A DNA stretch of 64,000 nt from Christensenellaceae bacterium (lineage in GTDB: Bacteria > Bacillota > Clostridia > Christensenellales > UBA1750), in NCBI GenBank assembly GCA_031280685.1, contig JAITGM010000011.1, positions 1 through 64,000 on the forward strand. Direction: 5' to 3'. The stretch's first letter is position 1; every line of letters begins with the position of its first letter. Below the pieces are notes generated by a model, which was not told where the DNA came from, ran no database searches, and worked only from the letters and a program-made list of their open reading frames with translations. Both the position numbers and the translations under genes were made by a program. This document shows, piece by piece, positions 32,527 through 41,345 of the stretch.

Positions 32527-33370
32527 CCGCCTAAAAACCCGGGCCGATCAAAAGGGCCCGGTCTGCCTGGGGCTGGATACCCAGGCCTCCTTCTTGCCGG
32601 GCTATATCCAAAAAATGGACATGAGCCTGGGCGAGAAGTTCTTCCTCTTTAATCAAGCCATCATCGACGCGACCTCGGACGAGGTGGGCTGCTACAAGGT
32701 TCAAATCGCCTGCTATGAGGCCTTGGGCCTGGACGGCATGGCGGCCTTCGCCAAGACGCTGCAATATGCCAGGGGCAAGGGCGTGCCCGTGATCTCGGAC
32801 GTGAAGCGGGGCGATATTTCTTCGACCGCGGCGCAGTACGCGGCCGGCCATTTTGCGGGCGATTTTCAGACCGACCTCATCACAGTCAACGCCTACATGG
32901 GGCTGGATGCGGTTTCCCCCTACTTCCCCTACATCAGCGAAAAGGGCAAGGCGCTCTTTTTGCTGGTGAAGACCTCAAACCCCGGCAGCGGGGACTTTCA
33001 GGATCAAAAAGTCGGCGGGCAGGCCCTATATGAGCTGGTAGCCCAAACGGTTTCGCGCTGGGGCGAGCCCTTCGTGGGCGAGAGCGGCTATTCTGCCCTC
33101 GGTGCGGTGGTGGGGCTGACCTACCCCAGGGAGTTTGAAACCATCAAGGCGCTGATGCCCAAAACCTTCTTCCTGATCCCTGGCTACGGCGCGCAGGGCG
33201 GCACGGGGAAGGATATTGCCGGGGTCTTCAAGGGCGGCATTTGCGGCGTGGTAAACTCCTCGCGCGGGCTGATCTGCGCCTATCAGGGCAAGACCGAGGG
33301 CGAGGATTTTGCCAAATACGTCCACGATGCGGCGAAGGCCATGCGGGAGGATATTTTGCAATGGCTCTAA
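32510..33370 (+). CDS. pyrF: Orotidine 5'-phosphate decarboxylase, type 2
   Basis: Final step to UMP. The 286-residue length and sequence (CLGLDTQ, GVPVISDVKRGDISST with the catalytic Lys/Asp, VKTSNPGSGDFQ, and PGYGAQGGTG) fit the longer type 2 (mycobacterial-like) family rather than the E. coli type. ATG 32510 follows GGAGAGG and overlaps the pyrC end by 17 bases. Confidence 0.96.
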   Translation: MTHAIDRLKTRADQKGPVCLGLDTQASFLPGYIQKMDMSLGEKFFLFNQAIIDATSDEVGCYKVQIACYEALGLDGMAAFAKTLQYARGKGVPVISDVKRGDISSTAAQYAAGHFAGDFQTDLITVNAYMGLDAVSPYFPYISEKGKALFLLVKTSNPGSGDFQDQKVGGQALYELVAQTVSRWGEPFVGESGYSALGAVVGLTYPREFETIKALMPKTFFLIPGYGAQGGTGKDIAGVFKGGICGVVNSSRGLICAYQGKTEGEDFAKYVHDAAKAMREDILQWL

Positions 33371-34065
33371 TCCTTTCGAATGAGTGCGTGGGCGAAAGGG
33401 TCTTTTTGATGAAGCTCCAAGGCCTGCGCGCCGCGCCGGGCCAGTTCTATATGCTCAGGCCGCAAGAACGGCTTTCGGCGCCGCTGCTGGGCAGGCCCAT
33501 CAGCGTCTTTGACGCGGACGAAGAGGGTCTTTCCTTCCTTTACCACATGGTCGGGCAGGGCACGGCCCTTCTCGCCGCCAAGCGCGCGGGCGAGGAGGTT
33601 CAGGCCATCGGCCCCTTTGGCAACGGCTTTCGCTTCGCCGATCGGGATCTAAGCGTGATCGGCGGCGGCATCGGCATCGCGCCGCTCTATTATCTGCTCA
33701 AGGAGTGGAAGCGCCGCTTTCCGGCGCGCAAAACCGAGGCTTTCTTGGGCTTTTCGCTTGAAAGTTTCATGGTTTCGGCCTTTGAAGACGTTAGCGGGCG
33801 CTGCCAGGTTAACATCGGCGGTTTCGTCACCGAGGACGCTCCCCTTGCGCCCGGGCCCCTCCACGTGGCCTGCGGCCCGCTGCCCATGCTGCGCGCCGCG
33901 CAGAAAAAGGCCGAAGGAAACGGCGCCGAGCTCGATCTTTCCCTCGAGGCGCGCATGGCCTGCGGCGCCGGCGCCTGCCTTGGCTGCAGCTGTGCGACGG
34001 TCGCGGGCAACCGCCGCGTCTGCAAGGACGGGCCTGTCTTTTCGGCCAGGGAGGTGCTGCTGTGA
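33361..34065 (+). CDS. pyrK: Dihydroorotate dehydrogenase electron transfer subunit
   Basis: FAD and [2Fe-2S] subunit that passes electrons from the PyrD flavin to NAD+. The 234-residue protein has the flavin motif GRPISVFD, nucleotide-binding VIGGGIGIAPLYYL, and the cluster cysteines in CGAGACLGCSCAT with a later Cys in RRVCKDGPVF. It overlaps pyrF by ten bases and pyrD by four. The pair defines a class 1B enzyme. Confidence 0.95.
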   Translation: MALILSNECVGERVFLMKLQGLRAAPGQFYMLRPQERLSAPLLGRPISVFDADEEGLSFLYHMVGQGTALLAAKRAGEEVQAIGPFGNGFRFADRDLSVIGGGIGIAPLYYLLKEWKRRFPARKTEAFLGFSLESFMVSAFEDVSGRCQVNIGGFVTEDAPLAPGPLHVACGPLPMLRAAQKKAEGNGAELDLSLEARMACGAGACLGCSCATVAGNRRVCKDGPVFSAREVLL

Positions 34066-34964
34066 ACCCGCTGCAAACCACCCTCTTGGGCGTAAATCTC
34101 AAAAACCCTGTGATCGCGGCCTCGGGCACCTTCGGCTTCGGGGCTGAATACCTCCAGTTTTTCGACCCTTCTATGCTGGGCGGCATCTCGTCAAAGGGGC
34201 TGACCTTAAACGGCAGCCAGGGCAACGAGGGTGTCCGCATCTGGGAAACGCCTTCGGGCATGCTCAACTCCATCGGGCTTGAAAACCCGGGCGTGCGGCG
34301 CTTCATCGCCGAGGAATACCCAAAAATGCGCGCCATTAGCGCCGCCATGCTCGTGAATTTGGGCGGCCATTCCATCGAGGACTATCTCGAGGGCGCGGAG
34401 CTGCTCAACGGCGTGGATTTAGACATTTTGGAGCTGAACATCTCCTGCCCAAACGTCAAATCCGGCGGCATGGCCTTTGGCATGGATGAAGATCTGGCCG
34501 CAGAGGTCGTTTCGCGGGTCAAGTCGCTCAGCCGCCACCCGCTGCTGGTCAAGCTCACGCCCAACGCGCCAAACATCGTTTCGCTGGCCCTCGCCTGCGA
34601 AGATGCCGGGGCCGATGGGCTTTCGCTGGTCAACACCTTCCTAGGCATGGCGATTGACATCGGGCAAAAAAAGGCGGTCTTCCGCAACGTCAACGCCGGC
34701 CTTTCAGGCCCTGCGATCTTGCCCATCGCGCTGTCGATGGTGCATCGGGTGGCCAAGGCGGTCAAAATCCCCGTGGTGGGCCTTGGCGGCATCATGACCT
34801 GGCGGGACGCCCTAAGCTTTTTAATGGCCGGGGCCTGCGCCGTTCAGGTCGGCACGGCGAGCTTTGCGGACCCGCTCGCCATGCCGCAAATCATTCAGGG
34901 ACTGCGTCTCTATTGCCAAAGCGAAGGGCTGAAGAATATCGCCGAGATCGTCGGCGCCGTTTAG
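34062..34964 (+). CDS. pyrD: Dihydroorotate dehydrogenase (NAD type, catalytic subunit)
   Basis: Oxidises dihydroorotate to orotate with FMN. The 300-residue protein has ASGTFGFG, the active-site Cys in LNISCPNVKSGG, VKLTPN, and the FMN phosphate site GLGGIMTW and GTASFADP. The Cys base and the neighbouring pyrK mark class 1B. Start GTG 34062-34064 overlaps pyrK. Confidence 0.97.
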   Translation: MNPLQTTLLGVNLKNPVIAASGTFGFGAEYLQFFDPSMLGGISSKGLTLNGSQGNEGVRIWETPSGMLNSIGLENPGVRRFIAEEYPKMRAISAAMLVNLGGHSIEDYLEGAELLNGVDLDILELNISCPNVKSGGMAFGMDEDLAAEVVSRVKSLSRHPLLVKLTPNAPNIVSLALACEDAGADGLSLVNTFLGMAIDIGQKKAVFRNVNAGLSGPAILPIALSMVHRVAKAVKIPVVGLGGIMTWRDALSFLMAGACAVQVGTASFADPLAMPQIIQGLRLYCQSEGLKNIAEIVGAV

Positions 34965-34991
34965 GCACCAAAAACAAGGAGGGTTTTCATC

Positions 34992-35570
34992 ATGGATCAG
35001 GCAAGGGCAATCGAAATCCTGCGCGAAACCGGGGCGTTCCTCGAGGGGCACTTCCTTTTAAGCTCCGGGCGGCATTCGGGCGGCTACTGCCAGTGCGCCC
35101 AGCTTCTGCGCTTCCCCGACAGGGCGGCGCAGGTTCTGTCTTTGGTGGCCGAGCAAGTCCGCGAACTTGGCGTCACCAAGGTCTGCGGCCCCGCGATGGG
35201 CGGCGTGATCGTTTCATACGAGCTGGGCCGCCAGCTCGGCCTGGAATCCATCTTCACCGAGCGTGTAGATGACGAAATGCAGCTGCGCCGGGGCTTCACG
35301 GTGGACGAAAACGATCGCATCCTCATCGCGGAGGACGTGGTCACCACGGGCAAGTCCACCCTGGAAACCGTGAAGGCGCTCGAAGCCTATGGCGCAAAGG
35401 TCCTTGGCGTGGCCTGCATCGCCGATCGGCGCGCGGAGGGTTTTCCCCTGAAGCTTCCAGTCTACAGCGCGGTTCGCCTCCAAATCGAAAGCTACGCGCC
35501 AGAAAGCTGCCCCCTTTGCCAGGAAGGCCTCCTGCCGCTGGTTAAGCCCGGCAGCCGCAAGCGGTTTTAA
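34992..35570 (+). CDS. pyrE: Orotate phosphoribosyltransferase
   Basis: Joins orotate to PRPP giving OMP. The 192-residue protein has the PRPP motif RILIAEDVVTTGKST and the flexible-loop/substrate parts SSGRHSGGY and FTERVDDEMQLRRGF. AAGGAGGG precedes the ATG. Last pyrimidine gene of the operon; the next gene starts only three bases after its stop. Confidence 0.96.
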   Translation: MDQARAIEILRETGAFLEGHFLLSSGRHSGGYCQCAQLLRFPDRAAQVLSLVAEQVRELGVTKVCGPAMGGVIVSYELGRQLGLESIFTERVDDEMQLRRGFTVDENDRILIAEDVVTTGKSTLETVKALEAYGAKVLGVACIADRRAEGFPLKLPVYSAVRLQIESYAPESCPLCQEGLLPLVKPGSRKRF

Positions 35571-35573
35571 AGG

Positions 35574-37460
35574 ATGCGCCGGAACTTCGGGCCATTTTTC
35601 AGCCTTTTGGCGGCGCTGCTTTGCCTGGCGGCCCTGCTGGGCGCCTGCCGGGCCGCCCAAGGGGTGAAAGAAAGCCCCCTGCCTTCGCCGCCCGCCCAAA
35701 CGCCCGGGCAAACGCCGCCTTTCCATGAAATTCCCCTTCCCCAAGGCCTGCCGGGCGAGCTTTGCGAGGTCGCTGGCGTAGAGGAATTTTTAAGCCTGCG
35801 CGTTTCGGACCAAAGCAGCGCGGTTCGCGTGCGCAAGCTGCCCGGCGGCTGCCCGCTCCTGGTGCTTGAGCGGCATGGCGATTTTGCCCGAGTGCTCACC
35901 GAGGGCGGCGAGCGCGGCTATGTGATGAGCGCCTACCTAAGGCCAAGCTCGCTCCCCTTCACGCTGCCGGCCGCAGAAGCAGGAGCGTACACCGTGGTTT
36001 GCCGCAGCTCGCTCTCGCTGTTCGAAGCGCCGTCCCTGCAGGCCGAGCGCATTGGAAGGATAGCGCCGGGCAGCGGTGTGACGCTCCTTGGTGAGGCCGA
36101 AAACGGCTTCGCGCGCATCCTTTCCCCCGACCTTAACGCGGAGGGTTATGCGCTGCTTAGCTACCTTTCCTTCGGGCGGCTGAACGACCCGGAGCCGCCC
36201 GACGCGTTTTTGAGCCCCAGCCCTTCGCCGGGCGCGAGCGCCGGCTCGAATCCCTCGCGGAGCCCAAGCCCCGCGGTGCCAAGCGCGAGTGCTCAGCCAA
36301 GCCCTTCGCCCGTAAAAACCCAGGGAACAAGCCCAAAACCCGGCGAAGACGGCCGGCCAGAGCTCTTCACCGCATCCTGCAGCCAATACCTGAGCCTGCG
36401 CGAAAGACCGAGCAGCGACGCGCCGAGCCTGTGCCAAATCGCAAACGGCGCAGAAGTAAAGCTGCTGAGCTACACGGGAGCCTTTGCAAAGGTCAGCTAT
36501 CGCGGGGTGGAAGGCTACGTGCTCGCCGGCTATTTAAAGCCGCAGGATCGCTCCGCGTTTAAGTTCACGGCTGTTCAGCCCAAAGAGAACTATTCCTATG
36601 CCCAGATGATGGGCGACATTCAGGCGCTAGAGGAACAATACCCGGGGCGCCTGCGCGCCGGAAGCATCGGCCAAAGCGCGCTGGGCAAAGGAATTCCCCT
36701 GCTGATCTTGGGCGAAGCGAGCGCGAAAACGACGCTGCTCGTCACCGCGGGCATCCACGGGCGCGAGCACATGACGAGCCTGCTGCTCATGGCCCAAATC
36801 GACCGGATGCTGGCCGAAGGCGGCCCGCCAGCCGGCGTTAGCTACCATGTTTTGCCCATGCTCAATCCAGACGGCGTCCAGATCAGCCAAGGGCGCGAAA
36901 TGACCCCTGCGCTGCGGGCGATCTATGAGGCAGACAGGGCCGCGGGCTTTACTTCCCTCGGCGAAAAGGAGTATCTAGCGCGCTGGAAGGCCAATGCGAA
37001 CGGCATCGACCTAAACCGCAACTTCGCGCGGGACTTTGGCAAGGGCGCCAAGCGAAATGGCCCTTCCTCATCGCTCTACCCAGGCGCATCGCCCGAGGAT
37101 CAGCCCGAATCGAGGGCGCTTGGGGAGTATCTGCGCAGCCATAAATTCAAGGCCTCCTTGCATTTTCATGCCTATGGCTCGTGGATCTATGGCCAGTACG
37201 GAAGCGACGAGACGCTCAACCGGCTTTCACTCTCCTTGGCAGAAAGGCTTTCTGCCCTCAGCGGCTACCCGCTCAGCGCCGAGAGCGGCGAGGAGGGCGG
37301 CGGCCTGAAGGACTACCTGCAGGGCGAGCTGAAGCTGCCCAGCGTCACCATAGAGATCGGCACGCGGGCCTGCCCGCTGCCCTTTGATGAGTTTTACACC
37401 ATCTGGCTGCGCAATGAAGGGATTCTGCGCGCTCTGGGCGACTGGGCGGCCAAAAACTAG
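35574..37460 (+). CDS. SH3b-repeat M14 zinc carboxypeptidase lipoprotein
   Basis: A 628-residue exported protein. Lipobox LLGAC near residue 25, a Pro-rich linker, SH3b-like domains at about residues 65-125, 140-200 and 260-325 separated by Pro/Ser-rich linkers, then an M14 peptidase domain (about 335-628) with zinc ligands in GIHGREH (near residue 395) and SLHFHAYG, and the catalytic Glu in TIEIGTRACP. Such proteins cut peptidoglycan cross-peptides (gamma-D-Glu-diaminopimelate type), often in sporulation or wall turnover. The start is three bases after pyrE's stop with AAAGG abutting the ATG, so it is probably translated by coupling at the end of the pyr operon. Confidence 0.88.
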   Translation: MRRNFGPFFSLLAALLCLAALLGACRAAQGVKESPLPSPPAQTPGQTPPFHEIPLPQGLPGELCEVAGVEEFLSLRVSDQSSAVRVRKLPGGCPLLVLERHGDFARVLTEGGERGYVMSAYLRPSSLPFTLPAAEAGAYTVVCRSSLSLFEAPSLQAERIGRIAPGSGVTLLGEAENGFARILSPDLNAEGYALLSYLSFGRLNDPEPPDAFLSPSPSPGASAGSNPSRSPSPAVPSASAQPSPSPVKTQGTSPKPGEDGRPELFTASCSQYLSLRERPSSDAPSLCQIANGAEVKLLSYTGAFAKVSYRGVEGYVLAGYLKPQDRSAFKFTAVQPKENYSYAQMMGDIQALEEQYPGRLRAGSIGQSALGKGIPLLILGEASAKTTLLVTAGIHGREHMTSLLLMAQIDRMLAEGGPPAGVSYHVLPMLNPDGVQISQGREMTPALRAIYEADRAAGFTSLGEKEYLARWKANANGIDLNRNFARDFGKGAKRNGPSSSLYPGASPEDQPESRALGEYLRSHKFKASLHFHAYGSWIYGQYGSDETLNRLSLSLAERLSALSGYPLSAESGEEGGGLKDYLQGELKLPSVTIEIGTRACPLPFDEFYTIWLRNEGILRALGDWAAKN

Positions 37461-37471
37461 GCTTGCCCCTT

Positions 37472-38176
37472 TCAGCCCCTTTGGTAGGCCCTTCTGAGCC
37501 TATCGGTGATCTGCGCCAAAAAGGCCCGGTTTGTGGGCTTCCCCCTCTCGGGCAAGACGGTATAGCCAAAGAATTCTTCCAGGTTCTGCAGCCTGCCATA
37601 GCGCCAGGCGCTTTCTATGGCATAGCGGATATCGCGCTCCACGTTGGGCGCGGCGCCGCCCGATTCCTCGGCCAGGCGCGCGTAAACGTGATCGCGCAGG
37701 TTCTGCAGGCGCCGCCCGTCAAGAACGCAAAGCTCCAGCGCGCGCCGCAAATAGTGCGTTCCGCGCATATGAGGCGCGAAACCGAGGGTTTCGAGGGTGT
37801 TTTCAATCGCTTGCAGCCCCTCGGGCGAGGGGCTGCGCTCTTTTGCGCCTTCCAGTGCGGCGATGGCCTCATCCCAGCCCCTGCAAAAACAAAGACCGCC
37901 CAAGAGCCCACCGGGTTTTGGGAATGGCGCGCTGAGCACGGGCAGCGGCCGCAAAAGCTGGGATCCCTTTTGCAGCAGTTTGGGCAAAAGGGCGATGCCG
38001 TCGGTGCCCCGAAGCAGCGCATCGCACAAAAGGGCGTCGGGCAGGCTGCGCCTCATCAGCGCGAGCGCCCGCCCTCCGTCCACAGCCTCGCCCAGCACCG
38101 CGTTCCCGCTGAGCAGAACCATTTTTTCCACATTCTTTAAGGTCTTTTCGTCCCTGGCGACGATCAGCACATCCAT
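37472..38176 (-). CDS. spo0A: Spo0A-like sporulation regulator with degenerate receiver
   Basis: The C-terminal half (about residues 118-234) is a clear Spo0A DNA-binding domain: LGFAPHMRGTHYLRRAL, the recognition helix region VERDIRYAIESAWRYG and FFGYTVLPERGKPTNRAF. The N-terminal receiver is short and eroded: Asp 52 (LLCDALLRGTDG) aligns with the phosphorylation site, but only one acidic residue remains in the first-loop pair (ARDE), and the conserved Lys is missing (LCFCRGWDE). ATG 38174-38176 follows AGGGG. It sits 72 bases after spoIVB, the universal order in spore formers, so it is the Spo0A orthologue by position. Confidence 0.85.
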   Translation of the reverse strand: MDVLIVARDEKTLKNVEKMVLLSGNAVLGEAVDGGRALALMRRSLPDALLCDALLRGTDGIALLPKLLQKGSQLLRPLPVLSAPFPKPGGLLGGLCFCRGWDEAIAALEGAKERSPSPEGLQAIENTLETLGFAPHMRGTHYLRRALELCVLDGRRLQNLRDHVYARLAEESGGAAPNVERDIRYAIESAWRYGRLQNLEEFFGYTVLPERGKPTNRAFLAQITDRLRRAYQRG

Positions 38177-38248
38177 GCAGCTCAAACCCCTCGCTTCACG
38201 TTCCCTTACCATTTCCATATGGGTTTGCGCGAATCCTTCCGCGAAAAA

Positions 38249-39517
38249 TCACTGCATATCGAGCATCCAGTCTAAAAACAGCCCATAGCCCCGGGTCGGG
38301 TCGTTGACATAGACGTGGGTGACCGCGCCGATGAGGTACCCATCCTGCAAGATGGGGCTGCCGCTCATCCCCTGCACGATGCCGCCAGTCTTTTGCAAGA
38401 GCTCTGGGTCGGTGACCTGAATGACCATCGAGCGCTGCGCGGGCGCCAACTGCGGCGTTACGCGGATGATCTGGCAGTCGAACTCGCGCACGCCGCCCTC
38501 GTCAATGGTCGCCAAGATCGTCGCCTGGCCAGGGTGCACCGAGGACTGCGTGCCCACCGGTAACCCCTGCGGATAGAGCGGGTTTACGAAGGCCCCTTGC
38601 GGACTGCCGTAGACGCCATAGTCGGTGTTCTTGTTAATGGTGCCAATCTTCTGCTGCCCATCCGAAAACACGCCATGCAGCTCGCCAGGGCTGCCCTTTT
38701 CACCCTTTTTCACGTCCACAATCTTCGACGGGTAAACGTCGCCATCCCTGATGGGCAGGATCTGCAGGGTGTCCACATCGGTGATGGCGTGGCCCAGCGC
38801 GCCAAAGCGCTTGGCGCTGGGGTCGAAATAGGTCAAGGTGCCTATACCCGCCGTGGAGTCGCGCACCCAAAGCCCCAGGCGCCGTGCGCCGCTTTCATCC
38901 ACTGCGGGCGAAATGCGCCCTTCGTAGCTTCTGCCGCCGCGCTTATAGTTGATCTTCAGCGTGTTGCTCGTGCTGTTTTTTACGATCGAGAGCAGATCCT
39001 GCATGCTGCGCACCTGCTCGCTGCCAAGTTTTGTGATGGTATCCCCGCTTTGCAGGCCAGCCTCCTTGGCCGGGTTCCTGTGCGTGCCGTCGGGCAGGAA
39101 GACGTCCGCAGAATCGACGACAAACACGCCGTCGGTATACATCGCGATGCCCACCGCGGCGCCGCCCGGCATCACGACCTTCTCGTTTTCCACCTTCACC
39201 GTTACCTGCTTGAGCGGCAGGCCCATCAAGCTGAAGGTCAGGTTCGCGCTGCCCGAGCTTTCGCCCTGAATGCCCAAGCTTTCATCCCCCGAAAGGCTGA
39301 CCACCACGCTTTCCTGCTCCACCCGCAGCTCCATCGGCAGTGCGAAGGAGAAGCTTTGACTCTGCCCCGTCGATATGCGAATATTTTTGGGCAGATTGCG
39401 CAGGCTCTGTACCGATGGCATGAAGTTTAACGCTGTAAGCAGCCCGGCAAGCACGATGCCAAGCACTTTTTTGAAGCTTTTTCTTCGTTTCGCCGCCCTT
39501 TCCCCGCTGTGCTCCAT
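38249..39517 (-). CDS. spoIVB: SpoIVB signalling peptidase
   Basis: Serine peptidase (family S55) made in the forespore that triggers pro-sigma-K processing in the mother cell. The 422-residue protein has an N-terminal membrane anchor (KKVLGIVLAGLLTALNFMP), a PDZ domain (KEAGLQSGDTITKLG), the catalytic His in FGALGHAITDVDT and the catalytic Ser region GIVQGMSGSPIL near residue 385. ATG 39515-39517 follows GGAGAGG by eight bases. spo0A follows. Its presence argues for genuine endospore formation. Confidence 0.95.
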   Translation of the reverse strand: MEHSGERAAKRRKSFKKVLGIVLAGLLTALNFMPSVQSLRNLPKNIRISTGQSQSFSFALPMELRVEQESVVVSLSGDESLGIQGESSGSANLTFSLMGLPLKQVTVKVENEKVVMPGGAAVGIAMYTDGVFVVDSADVFLPDGTHRNPAKEAGLQSGDTITKLGSEQVRSMQDLLSIVKNSTSNTLKINYKRGGRSYEGRISPAVDESGARRLGLWVRDSTAGIGTLTYFDPSAKRFGALGHAITDVDTLQILPIRDGDVYPSKIVDVKKGEKGSPGELHGVFSDGQQKIGTINKNTDYGVYGSPQGAFVNPLYPQGLPVGTQSSVHPGQATILATIDEGGVREFDCQIIRVTPQLAPAQRSMVIQVTDPELLQKTGGIVQGMSGSPILQDGYLIGAVTHVYVNDPTRGYGLFLDWMLDMQ

Positions 39518-39550
39518 CTTAAAATCCTCTCCAATCCTTAATGCTTCGCT

Positions 39551-39580
39551 TATTGTGGATGGAGCGGCGCCCGCGTATTC
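39551..39580 (-). promoter_or_regulatory. Possible sigma-G promoter of spoIVB
   Basis: On the minus strand GAATA (39576-39580) and CACAATA (39551-39557) are 18 bases apart, close to the forespore sigma-G pattern GHATR-17/18-CATNNTA with one mismatch. It lies about 34 bases upstream of the start. The remainder of 39581-39821 has no recognised feature. Confidence 0.4.
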
Positions 39581-39821
39581 TTTGAGAAACTTTCCTTGGA
39601 AGCGCAATTCCGCGGCGTTTTCGCTGGAAGATATGCTTGGGTTGAATTCGCAAAAAAGGAAACGCAAAAAGGCGGGCCTGCCTTCCGCGTGCTTTTTGCG
39701 CCTTTATCGCGGAAAAAACCCGCTTTAAATTATGGCCGTGCGGCAGCGTTATTCGAACTTCAAATTTGGGGCAAAAAACGCGGTCGCCTCCCGGCCGTTG
39801 CACCCAAAGCCGAAGGCCGCG

Positions 39822-40484
39822 CTATGGAAAGAGTGAAAAGGGGAAGCGCTTCGGCGACGGCGCTTCAAAGCGAAGCTCCTCCCCCGTTACCGGATGCCGC
39901 AGATGAAGCCTTTGGGCAAACAGCGCGAGCTGCTCGCCCGGCTTGCCGCCCCCATAGCGGCTGTCGCCCCAAAGGGGGAAGCCGAGCGCCTTCATCTGCA
40001 CGCGAATCTGATGGGAACGCCCAGTCGTGAGCCGAACGCGAAGCAAGCTCAGGCCGCTCTCAAAGCCCAAGCGCTCAAATTCCAGCTTGGCGCGCTTGGC
40101 GCCCGGGGTTTGGGGCGAAACCACGCTGGAGGTATTGGTTTTTTCGTTTTTTAAGAGGTAATGCTCGGCCTTTCCGCTTTGCGGCGCCGTGCCCTGCGCC
40201 ACGCAGAGGTATTCGCGGCCCATCTCGCGGCTTTGCAGCTGCGCCGAAAGCCGGGCCGCCGCCTTCGAGGTTCTGGCGAAAGCCACAAGGCCAGAAACCG
40301 GCCTGTCGAGCCTGTGCACCAGCCCCAAATACACCGCACCCGGCTTTTGGTATTTTTGCTTGATGTAGGCCTTCAATTCGCTCAGCAGATCCGTGTCGCC
40401 GCTGGCATCGGCTTGCACGGGCATGTTCGCGGGCTTGAAGGCCACGAGCAAGTGGTTATCTTCATAAATGATGCTCATCTTCAT
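39822..40484 (-). CDS. RluA-family pseudouridine synthase
   Basis: Isomerises specific uridines in rRNA or tRNA. The 220-residue protein has the catalytic motif HRLDRPVSGLVAFART with the essential Asp, KPANMPVQ, and the C-terminal LTTGRSHQIRVQMKALGFPLWGD (split) typical of RluA/RluD. No S4 domain. It starts directly after the methyltransferase gene ends, so it is the third gene of the ileS operon. Confidence 0.93.
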   Translation of the reverse strand: MKMSIIYEDNHLLVAFKPANMPVQADASGDTDLLSELKAYIKQKYQKPGAVYLGLVHRLDRPVSGLVAFARTSKAAARLSAQLQSREMGREYLCVAQGTAPQSGKAEHYLLKNEKTNTSSVVSPQTPGAKRAKLEFERLGFESGLSLLRVRLTTGRSHQIRVQMKALGFPLWGDSRYGGGKPGEQLALFAQRLHLRHPVTGEELRFEAPSPKRFPFSLFP

Positions 40485-41342
40485 TCAAGCGCGCCAGCGG
40501 CCCGAGGCCCCGCAGGGCAACACGCCGCCGCTTTGCACCGGCAAGCCAAGCTCGTCAGCCCGTACCTGCCCGCCCAAGCGCGCGCCGACGGTCTTTTCGA
40601 CCAGGTTTTGCAGCACGGCGGGCTGCAGGCCGGTCGTGTAGGCGTTGAGGAGGAAGAACAGCGGCCTTTCGCTCAAGAGCTTGGTGCACTCCAGCAGCAG
40701 GCCGAAGATCTCGTTTTCGAGCTTCCACACCTGGCCGTCAGGCCCGCGGCCGTAAGAAGGCGGATCCATCAAAATCGCGTCATAGACGCTGCCGCGGCGC
40801 TGCTCGCGCAGCACGAACTTGAGCGCGTCATCCACGAGGAAGCGCGCAGGCCTTTGCGCAAGGCCCGAAAGCGCGGCGTTTTCCTTCGCCCAGGCGACCA
40901 TGCCCTTGGCTGCGTCCAGATGCGTCACATCGGCGCCCGCGCAAAGGGCCGCAAGCGTCGCCCCGCCGGTGTAAGCAAACAGGTTCAGTACCCGAATCGG
41001 CCTGTTCGCGCCGCGAATCAGCCCGGCCATCCACTCCCAATTGGCCGCCTGCTCGGGGAACAGGCCTGTGTGCTTAAACCCTGTGGGCCTTACCAAAAAG
41101 CACAGCTCGCCATAGGCGATCCGCCAGCTTTCGGGGATCTTTTGCCGAAACTCCCAGGCGCCGCCGCCGCTTTGGCTGCGCGCGTAGCGGGCCTGAGCCC
41201 TTGGCCAAAGCTCGGGCGCGCTTTTGGGCCAAATCACCTGCGGGTCGGGCCGAATCAGCCACTGCTCGCCCCAGCGCTCGAGCTTTTCGCCATCCCCCGC
41301 GTCAAGCACGGCATAGTCCTTCCAGCCATCCGCCAAAAACAT
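40485..41342 (-). CDS. Class I SAM-dependent RNA methyltransferase (RlmI-like)
   Basis: A 285-residue methyltransferase with SAM-binding motif VLNLFAYTGGATLAAL, acidic LDAAKGMVAWAKEN and the catalytic motif IL MDPPSYGRG characteristic of RlmI/RlmK-type rRNA m5C or m2G enzymes. The N-terminal PUA domain of E. coli RlmI is absent; only a short beta segment precedes. It follows ileS by three bases. The exact target is unknown. Confidence 0.85.
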   Translation of the reverse strand: MFLADGWKDYAVLDAGDGEKLERWGEQWLIRPDPQVIWPKSAPELWPRAQARYARSQSGGGAWEFRQKIPESWRIAYGELCFLVRPTGFKHTGLFPEQAANWEWMAGLIRGANRPIRVLNLFAYTGGATLAALCAGADVTHLDAAKGMVAWAKENAALSGLAQRPARFLVDDALKFVLREQRRGSVYDAILMDPPSYGRGPDGQVWKLENEIFGLLLECTKLLSERPLFFLLNAYTTGLQPAVLQNLVEKTVGARLGGQVRADELGLPVQSGGVLPCGASGRWRA

Positions 41343-41345
41343 GGC

